Position numbers and translations under genes: made by a program. Of a stretch of DNA of 64,000 bases, positions 54,386 to 64,000 are shown in pieces (the stretch's first letter is position 1; each line of letters opens with the position of its first letter). Location of the stretch: NCBI RefSeq assembly GCF_048569485.1, contig NC_134354.1, forward strand, positions 84,838,664 to 84,902,663, written 5' to 3'. The notes under the pieces were generated by a model. The model saw only the letters and a list, made by a program, of their open reading frames with translations. It ran no database searches and had not been told where the DNA came from. The DNA comes from Anomaloglossus baeobatrachus (taxonomy: Eukaryota; Chordata; Amphibia; Anura; Aromobatidae).

Positions 54386-56347
54386 TAGTAATGGGTTGAC
54401 TTGCAGATACCCGGGATCAGCAGAAAAAACGGGTTAAACCTCCCCCCTCAGTTTGGGCAAAGAATGGATCCCAGATATATGGCTGGACACCAGTACCCAT
54501 ATAAGTCTATGGGGACTAGAATCAGGCACTTAAAAATGGTGGTAGACGGGATAGGGGGATTGGAGCAAGCGCTTTATACTTAGCAGTCTCTGCACGCGCT
54601 GTAAAGCTACTTCTGGGGACACTCATTATGCTTCATGTATATGCACTTCTTCCTCTGCGCAACGGTAGTCTCCATGCAGTCTCCCTGTGTGACAGCGTGT
54701 CTGACTGCTTTCAATCAGTGGCGCTGTGTGTGTCTATATTAATGAAAAAATAAATAAATACAAAAATTTACGTAGGGTTCCCCCATATTATGATACCCAG
54801 CACAGATAAACATATGGCTACAGGCTGCATTTTTTTCCTTGGTTTTCTGCCAGGAGGTGCAAATTTGTTTTTGAAATATCTGTATCACATTTAAGTGCCA
54901 AATTTGCCCCTCCTGGCAGAAAACCGCATTGAAATGGCATAAAAAAATTGCATCACTATTGAATAAAAACTACATGGTATTTTGATGTGTTTTTTTGCCA
55001 GGAGCTGTAGATTGGGTACAGGAATATGGTGTAGAAGTTTCAGTACCAAATCTGCAAATCTTGGCAAAAAAAAGCACCATTTTCTTCCAGGAGATGCAGG
55101 TCTGTGAACTCAGTGACCTTCCCTGAAGTGAGATTATTTACTTCAATAAGGTCACCTGAGGTCAGGTTACCTGTGGTCACAGGTGAAGGACCATAGGAAC
55201 CTCCAGCTGTGACAGCAAATAACCTGATTGATGTTACATCTGATCACTGTGGCTCAGTCTCTGCATGAAGCTCACAGCGGGAGGTCATGTTCTATGCCCA
55301 CACGCTGTGTCTTCAGTAATGTAGCACAGCTGGAATTGTCATTGGACCTCATGTGGCTTATATCTAACCTGGGTGTTTTGGGAGTTAATAAAAGGGTGAA
55401 AGAGGGTGGGTTTTTTTGTATTTTATTATAAATAAAGAATTTTTTCAGTGTCTATGTTCATTTCTTTTCACTTACAGTTTAGTAATTGGGGGCTCTCATA
55501 GACACCATCCATAACTAATATAGGTCTTAGTGGCAGCGATCTGTTATTAACCCCTTATTACCTTAATTACCACTGCACCATTTAATCAGTGTGAGCCGGG
55601 TAAATTCCCGGGATTGTTGCATGTAATGAATGCTACAATCCTGGGTGGCTGGAGGCTGCTATTTTAAGGCTGGGTGGCCCAATAACCATGGATCTCCCCA
55701 GCCTGAGAATACCAGTCCCCAGCTGTTGGCTTTATCATGGCTGAGTATCAAAATTTGGGGGGAAACCACACACTGTTTTTTAAATTATTTAGTTAAATAA
55801 TTAAAAAAAAGTTACCTGCAGTCCCTCTTATTTAGAGATACAGCCAAAATAAGGGCATGCCTGGGGGCAGCAACCTGTAGCTGTATGCTTTATCTGTGTT
55901 GGGTATCATAATATGGGGGGGATCCTACGCCAATTTTTTTATTTATTTATTTTTACACTGTAGACACAGAGAGTCTGTCTCTGATTAAAAGCAGTCAGAC
56001 ACGCTATCACACAGAGTGGGGACACATCTGACTGCAACCAATCAGAGACGCGGGGACTGATGGTGGGCAAGGGAAGCAGTGCATATGCATGAGGTTAATG
56101 AGTGGCCCTGGAAGTAGCATGAGCAGCCTGGAAGCAGTGTTACAGCCGAGCGAGAGACTTGGTAAGTATAATGTGCCTGCTTTCCCCTTTTTTCTTTATT
56201 TTTCGTTTATTTTTTTTAATTACCAGACTTGCAGGAACCAGATTGCTACCCAGTGTTCTCTGAGAACTTCGGGCCTGGGGTCGGTGCTCAGGTACTTTTG
56301 AACCCATGCGGATCCGGACTTTTACAGTCCAGGTCAGTCCATCACTA
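54386..56347. mobile_element. hAT-like non-autonomous element, 1962 bp, both ends
   Basis: Left end TAGTAATGGGTTGAC and the complement of the right end TAGTGATGGACTGACC, flanked by TTAGTGAA (54378-54385) and TTAGTGAG (56348-56355), a 7/8 match to an 8-bp duplication. The body has the shared blocks near 54790 and 55550-55930 and a palindromic GCCAGGAGGTGCAAATTTG segment at 54849-54925. No transposase. Confidence 0.82.
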
Positions 56348-56355
56348 TTAGTGAG

Positions 56356-57139
56356 CATGTTCCCAGTGTTGTATGAAAGGGAGGCACTAATGAATTGTCA
56401 ATGCAAACCCAAGCACCATAATAGGAGCCCTATAGTTTGATCTGAACCATGGGGACCCTTCTCGTGTGTATGCCACCACCAGAAGACTCCACGCTCCTCT
56501 CATAAAATCCAGTCAATTTCAGATGAAGAATGATTTTTTTTTTTTACTTAAATGCAAAATATTTGGAGCTAAAAATAGTTTTTTGCAATCCAGTTTCATT
56601 ATACATTTTGCACCATCTGTCTACGCCATTTATTCCCCTGTACATTCAACTTTAATGTGGTCTAAGCACATAAATCCGCTAAGAGGAGCTCAAAAACACC
56701 TTAATGTCTGTGACCGCTGCACAAGTGACTTGCTGGGAATGACAGCATCAACAACACTGGAACTGTGCCACTGCAAGTGATGAGTATGGGTTGTTTTTAT
56801 TTTATATGGTGTTCATACGTCCGGTGATAGACAACTTCTTTATTATAAAAAAGTGCTCTACAGCAGTTAATCACAGTGGTATAGCAATGCCTAGCTTCAC
56901 CTGGGAAACAGTTTCCGTCCTGTATCTAAATATCCTGGCCTAGGCAGAGTTGCTTTTGCTGGTTCCCCGGCATTGCCATATTGAGATCCAATATTTTGGT
57001 GTGAGTCCTGATCCCATCTCAGTTACATGAACCCCTGCTAACCCCTAACAGCAGGAAGTAGCCATCTTCTCAATTCTATAAGAAGTATGGAGAGCCAGGG
57101 AATCCTGAGACCGCAAAATAAATAGTGCCAAATTCAACA
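56356..57139. other. stretch without recognised features
   Basis: Probably upstream gabrr3 intron. No gene or repeat boundary supported. Confidence 0.4.
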
Positions 57140-57830
57140 GACATAAAATACTCTGTGCTGTAGGTGGAACCAGCATTTTCCAGCTTGTGACCTACTACAA
57201 TATCTCAACATTCATTTCTTGAAATACTCTGTGCTGCTGGAAGACAATTCTCCTTCCACTGTGTAACTCTCAGTCTATGACCACCACAAGATTATCATAC
57301 AGCTGAAATACTCAGTGTTGCGGGTGGAACCTGCACTTTCCAGTTTGTGACCTACTACAATAACTCGACATTCCTAACCTGAAATCCTCTTTTCTGCCTG
57401 GGGGTTCTGCTTCATTCACAGTGTAAAGGCCCTGTCACACACAGAGATAAATCTGCGGTAGATCTGTGGTTGCAGTGAAATTGTGGACAATCAGTGCCAG
57501 GTTTGTGGCTGTGTACAAATGGAACAATATGTCCATGATTTCACTGCAACCACAGATCTGCCAAAGATTTATCTCTGTGTGTGACAGGGCCTTAAGGCTC
57601 AATCTGTGACCTACCACAACATCAGCTTACTGCTTTCCTGAAATACTCTGTGCCTTTGACCTCCTATAACACTGTTTCTTTCCCCTTCTGAATTACTCTG
57701 TTGGGAAACCCTTCTTCCACTATGAAACTCTCAGTCTGTAACCTGCCCTAAGGTCAGTAAACCCCTCTCCTGAAATGCACTGTGATGCTGGAAGACCCCA
57801 TTTTGCTCTCTCCATTGTATAGACCCAGCA
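57140..57830. repeat. degenerate tandem array, unit about 100 bp, interrupted by a MITE
   Basis: Phrases CCTGAAATACTCTGTGCTGC, CCACTGTGTAACTCTCAGTC and TGTGACCTACTACAATA recur in the same order five to seven times with strong divergence. The MITE at 57427-57592 lies inside. Confidence 0.8.
57427..57592. mobile_element. 166-bp palindromic MITE, TAA target
   Basis: Ends AGGCCCTGTCACACACAGAG with its complement at the right, flanked by TAA at 57424-57426 and 57593-57595. The arms extend about 60 bp with few mismatches (GATCTGTGGTTGCAGTGAAA). The start resembles family B (27092-28061). Confidence 0.93.
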
Positions 57831-58085
57831 TAATACCACCATATAGTAAGGAGATTGATTAAATAGACCCAGCATAATACCGTCATATAGTAACCACATT
57901 ACATACAATTGTATAGACTAAGAATAATACCGCCATATAGTAATCACATTATATTGCATTGTATACACCCAACATATCACCATATAGTGACCATATTGCA
58001 TTGCATAGACCCAGCATAATACGATCATATAATAATCATATTATATTACATTAAATTGTATAGATCCAACATAATAGTACCATTG
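57817..58085. repeat. degenerate tandem array, unit about 50-60 bp, 4-5 copies
   Basis: Core TATAGACCCAGCATAATACC followed by CATATAGTAATCACATTATA recurs with small indels. Confidence 0.88.
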
Positions 58086-59618
58086 CTATTATTCATATTT
58101 GTCTCTGCCCTGCTACATCTAACCGTCTCACTCAAATGTAGCAGAGCTGTGGCAGTCAGAAGTAGTAAAGCAGAGACGGTCAGATGTAGCAGAGCAGAGA
58201 CAGGCAGCAAAGGGTGGTCACGAAATTTCATTTAGATTTCTCTTTTGTTCCATCTCTTTGCGTTTTGTTAATTAGTAAAAATAAACTAACATTTTTATAT
58301 CTGAAAACATTCTTACTTTGCAGCAGTTTTTCTCCGCACCTGCCTAACACTTTTGCACAGCACTTTCATACATGCATTATATCTATATTATCCTCAGATT
58401 ACTCAGGAGGTCCATGTGCTTTGCCATTAAAATCCAGTATAATCTCACGCTGGTGTAGTCCCAACAAAGACAGCTTATTATTTTAACTGCTATATCCTTA
58501 CAGGAAAATACACCAGATGTCCAATTTTAATTTTTCTGCAGTTCCCACTTGATAAGCAGAAACACAGAGCAGCTTGAATAATTCCAATCAATGAGCACAG
58601 ACATTTCAATGTAATAACTGACGTGCTGGCAGAGAAAAAATATGTATCCCTGTATTGTTGTGTATACTTTCTTAAAGAGTAACTTTGTACTAACCTTTAA
58701 TATTCCTTATTAGAGAAAAATGTCTATATCCTCCCTTATTAAAGATTTTGTCACTCCTGCTCTATCTCCTTCACTGACCATTCATTCTTAATACCTGCTA
58801 AAATTTGTCCTCAGATCTGTTTAAAGGAAACAAGGATCAGAACAAAGCTTCTGGTAATAGAAATACATGAAAAAGGGGAGGTGGACGGAGCTAGGGAAGG
58901 GTACAGGGGAGACAGAAGCAGAGGACACAAAATAAACTGCTGCAGCTTCTAGTGACTAGAGCCTTGTCATAGAGAAATTAGAAAATCCATAAGACACCTC
59001 TGTCTGTCTAAAGAGGACAGATCTCTCCCTTCCTACGCTGAGCATATAGCAATAAATGCAGCTGGGGAGAAACAAATAATTATAACGGAGGAAGAAGAGA
59101 GATGGAGCACATCCACTGAAACTAGGACCTCCTGGTGTGGATAGGTAATTAAAACTGGTACATCTGTTGAGAAATAGACATGACAATTGGGTTTTGAATC
59201 ATTAAGGGTGAAGAAGTAGCCTTGCTCAGGAAACAGCATGCTCTGTTCAAAAGATTTTTTTCAGACACTGGAGCACCAGTGGGAAATTATGAATATTGGG
59301 TATTGTAGCTATCGCATATGGATGTGAAATACATTTTTAGCTTCCGTATTCCCAGAGGTAGAACATGCATATTTTTCATAACTGTAAAAAATGTTTATGA
59401 GCGAGCTCTAAATTTATATCAGAAAACTGGATGATGCTCTCAATGTCATACTTCATATCTATAGAAAGATAAAATCACTATAAGAAACATGATCATTATG
59501 TCTTCTGTCTGCGACCTCCTTGAGTGAAGATCTCCTGGAAATAAAGATTTTATAATTTTCTGGACACTGAAGCCACATCCCATGACCAATCCTGTTATGA
59601 GTCACCACATGGAAGGTA
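58086..59618. other. stretch without recognised genes
   Basis: A short inverted pair with TCTGCCCTGCTACATCTAAC and its complement lies at 58105-58195. Otherwise unassigned; minus ORFs at 58956-59239 have no domain. Confidence 0.45.
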
Positions 59619-61109
<1,491 letters not shown>

Positions 61110-61111
61110 TA

Positions 61112-61563
61112 TGCCGTTTAACATGGGTTAATAAAAGCAAATGCCACATTACAATTCCGGTTTGATGCTGGAAGATGCACTTTAGTGTAGGATTGATCCA
61201 GAAAGAGAATTGTGCAACCCCTACGAACACAGATCTACTACTTTTCATTATCCCTTTTATTTTATGGAATTGTATACTGTACTGTCTTGTTCCATTTGTA
61301 AAATCCTTTGCATATTTTTTTAAAACACTGCATACTTTTTGCATTAAATATATAAAATGTAATAGCTTTGTTGCTCTTGCTCTAAGAATGCATCCCCGAA
61401 GCTATAGGCTACCTGTATCGGGTGTCTAGTCCTGTATAAATGATTGGTGGTGGCAGGTAATAGGCTTTCTTGGGTTATTGTAGAGCTTGGCAGTGACTGT
61501 ACCGAGGTGTGTGTATATACATATGTATACATACAGTATATTATTGGAGTTGTTATATATATA

Positions 61564-61567
<4 letters not shown>
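61112..61567. other. stretch without recognised features
   Basis: AT-rich; leads into a TA microsatellite. Confidence 0.4.
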
Positions 61568-61629
<62 letters not shown>

Positions 61630-61636
61630 TATACAT
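61568..61636. repeat. (TA)n microsatellite
   Basis: About 30 TA units, followed by TACATA variants. Confidence 0.96.
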
Positions 61637-61668
61637 ACACAAAACCCTCACTGTGAGGTCCCCAATAA

Positions 61669-61944
61669 TCAGCCTAACAGTGCTATTTGTGACAAATTGG
61701 TTGACCCAGTTACTTGTGCACTTTTTTCTACCCCAGACTTTTTCCCTCCACTCAACTTTCCATTAATCTGCTTGGATACAGCACTCCGTGAACAGCCAGC
61801 TTCTTTAGCAATGACCTTTTGTGGCTTACCCTCCTTGTAGGGTGTGTCAATGACTTCCTTCTGGACATTTGTCAAGTCAACTGTCTCAACATGATTGTTT
61901 AATCTACTGAACAACACTAAGGGACCATTTTAACCGCTTAGGAA
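61669..61944 (-). mobile_element. Tc1-like fragment (HTH part of transposase)
   Basis: Minus strand: NVQKEVIDTPYKEGKPQKVI and AKEAGCSRSAVSKQINGKLS. It is the same lineage as 43506-45050, aligning with 44640-44895 there. It is cut on one side by the hAT-like copy starting at 61945 and on the other by microsatellite DNA. Confidence 0.9.
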
Positions 61945-63435
61945 TAGGGATGGGCGAACCCTAACTGTAAAGTTCGGTGTCTGTACCGAACACATGGTGT
62001 TCATGCACACGACCCCGAACACGAGTTTTCTGGGATGTTCGTGTTACAGTTCGTGTTACAGTTCGGGTCCAGGGGCTGTTAAAAAAAAGCACATTATTAA
62101 AAAAAATTCTGATCATACTTACAGATCCCGCAACGTCCTGCAGGCTCTGTCTCCCAGCGCTTCTGCGTCCGTCCAATCATTGCTGTTCCTACCGGTAAGC
62201 ACCTTTGGCTAAAAGGACCTGCCGTGACCGTGACGTCATACCCATGTGACCAGTCACGTGTAAATGCTGTATTACCTCATTGGCTACAGACTGGTCACGT
62301 GAGTATGACGTCATCAAAGGTCCTGGTGTGCCGTGATGCGAGTGTCATCGCATCAAGACACACAATCTCCCGACGGCAGTTGCTCAGCTGCATGTATTTC
62401 CACAGCTGAGGCGCTGTTGTCCTGAAAGTGGGGTGATGCAATGCGAGATGTAAGGGCAATGCAAGACGTAAGTGCAATCATCTCCTCACTGTCAGCCTGC
62501 TGCATTGCTCTGTCCAGAGTGATGTAGTAGACCTGACATGGCTCTCTGTGCTTCTCACTGTGTATAGACTGTGTCTGTGCACAGTGATGAAGCAGAGTTG
62601 ACTTTGCGCTTTACTTCTCACTGTGTATAGAAACTGTGCACAGTGATGAAGCAGAGTTGACTTTGCTCTTTGCTTCTCACTGTATATAGACACTGTCTGT
62701 GCACAGTGATAAAGCAGTGTTGACATTTCACTTTGCTTCTCACTGTGTATAGACTGTGTCTGTGCACAGTGATGAAGCTGACATTGCTGTCCCAGTGGAC
62801 TACGTCAGACTAAGGATTTTTTTCTATAATAAACATGGAGTCTCTAAATGTTTTTTTTGTTTTATTTCTAATAAAAATGTTTTCTCTGTGTTGTGGGTTT
62901 TTTTCTGTTTCGTATAAATTCATGGTGGCCATGTCTAATTTGGTGTGACACCGTGAATTTTGGGCTCAGTACCATCTGAGAACACAAAGCTGGTAGCTGG
63001 TATTAACCCCTTTATTACCTAGTGAGCCACCGCCATCAGGGCCGCTGGATGAGTCGGGTAAAGCGCCTGAAAATGGCGCTAAGAAGCAATGCACCATTTC
63101 CAGGGGCGGCTGCGGGCTGTCGAGAATCCTAACCCCCAGCTGCCTGGCTTTACCTGACTGGCGATCAAAATACGGCTGGAGCCCGCGCATTTTCTTTTTT
63201 TAATTATTTTTTTGTAAATAAAAAAAATTAAAGGGTTTCCCTGTATTTTGATTGCCAGCCAAGGTAAATCAAGTAGATGGGGGTGGCAGCCCCTAGTCGT
63301 CTGCTTTATCTGCGCTGAGAATCAAAAATACTGCGGAGCACTACATCATTTTTTTTAATGATTTTTTTATTTTTACAGTACTGTGATGTCAGGCAATCAA
63401 AATACAAGGAAGTCCATTTTTTTTTAGTTATTTAA
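61945..63435 (+). mobile_element. hAT-like element copy, left part, invaded at 63435
   Basis: Left end TAGGGATGGGCGAACCCTAA after CTTAGGAA of the Tc1-like fragment. It shares ACCTCATTGGCTACAGACTG with 17330-17360 of the large copy and the block region (63231-63420) with the L1 flanks. The right end lies beyond the window. At 63231-63420 it carries, in reverse orientation, the sequence surrounding the L1 target without the L1. Confidence 0.8.
62490..62790. repeat. tandem array, unit about 60-66 bp, 4 copies
   Basis: TTCTCACTGTGTATAGACTG, TGTCTGTGCACAGTGATGAA and GCAGAGTTGACTTTGC recur in order with small indels. Confidence 0.92.
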
Positions 63436-64000
63436 CCCCTTCACGACCATGGACGGATCTTTCCGTCATGGATCGTGTCCCGGTAATCCCCGCCCCCTGC
63501 CGCGGGCAGGCGGCGTGGATCGGCACACATATCAGCTGTTTTCAACAGCTGACATGTGTGCCTACATGTTCCGAGTGGAATCGCATTCCACCCGGAACAT
63601 TAACCCCTTAGATCTCGCTGCCAAAGTCTGGCAGCGAGATCTATATGCGCGCGGCCATCTTTTTTTCTTACCGCCGCCCCCTCCGGACGTCACGTGAGTG
63701 ATCACGTGACGTTCGGTGGTTGCCATCGTAGCACAGGGTCATGTGATGACGCCTGGTGCTAAGAAGTTTCACTTTCATTCTTCCTCGGCACGGAGCAGAG
63801 GAAGAAAGAAAGTGACTATTTCTGCTGATTACAGCGGTATAGCTGTGATCAGCAGATAGCGATCAGCAATCGGATTGCTGATCGCTATAGCCCCCTAGGG
63901 GGACTAGTAAAATAAAATAAAAAAAGTAAAAAAAAAGTTTTAAAAAATTAAAAAAAAAACAAAAAACCTAAAAGTTCAAATCACCCCCCTTTCCCCCCAT
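63436..64000. mobile_element. TTAA-target element, second copy, cut by the window edge
   Basis: Starts CCCCTTCACGACCATGGACG after TTAA at 63432-63435. The 565 bp present match 12328-12890 with only a few differences by eye, so both copies are young. The right end lies outside. Confidence 0.92.

Overview
The window is vertebrate nuclear DNA, most likely from a frog (anuran) with a large, repeat-rich genome. I base this on one real host gene, split into exons with splice signals, and on a repeat set of a kind I associate with frogs: many Tc1-like elements, TWA-target MITEs, TTAA-target elements, a tRNA-derived SINE and an L1. There is no operon-like gene packing, no CRISPR array and no long host ORF. 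The species is an inference.

The only host gene I can support is gabrr3, the GABA-A receptor rho-3 subunit, on the minus strand. Five coding exons lie in the window, in transcription order: 53157-53239 (Cys-loop), 46263-46403 (beta strands before TM1), 14542-14694 (TM1 and the start of TM2), 9098-9294 (rest of TM2 and TM3) and 3815-4108 (cytoplasmic loop, TM4, stop). All splice sites are GT-AG, phases are compatible and no stop interrupts the frame. The signal peptide and N-terminal exons must lie beyond base 64000. Introns are about 6.8, 31.6, 5.2 and 5.0 kb; almost everything else in the window is repeat DNA in or next to them.

Layout. 1-3.6 kb: downstream flank with one MITE and a 62-bp minisatellite of about 28 copies, starting about 60 bp past the likely polyadenylation site. 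3.6-9.3 kb: last two exons, a 20-bp minisatellite, a Tc1-like element (5383-6968) and two TWA-target MITEs. 9.3-14.7 kb: microsatellites, a GACA-rich satellite, a Tc1-like element (from 10888) invaded by a MITE and a 1.28-kb TTAA-target element, a 62-bp-arm hairpin, then the TM1 exon. 17.0-35.9 kb: one large nested stack in the 31.6-kb intron. Its outer shell has hAT-like ends and an 8-bp target duplication. Inside lies a nearly full-length L1, itself invaded by a young Ty3/Gypsy chromovirus and by a MITE. 36-64 kb: several Tc1-like lineages, a short LTR element (39054-41816), more hAT-like copies, MITEs, tandem arrays, two gabrr3 exons, and a second TTAA-target copy running off the right edge.

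The target duplications give a partial order of events: hAT-like shell, then L1, then the chromovirus and the MITE inside the L1. A second copy of the shell sequence at 63.2-63.4 kb preserves the L1 target without the L1. I found no undescribed multigene system. The more unusual features are the nested stack, the TTAA family with its visible target duplication, the higher-order structure of the 3-prime minisatellite, and the near-perfect intronic hairpin beside the TM1/TM2 exon.
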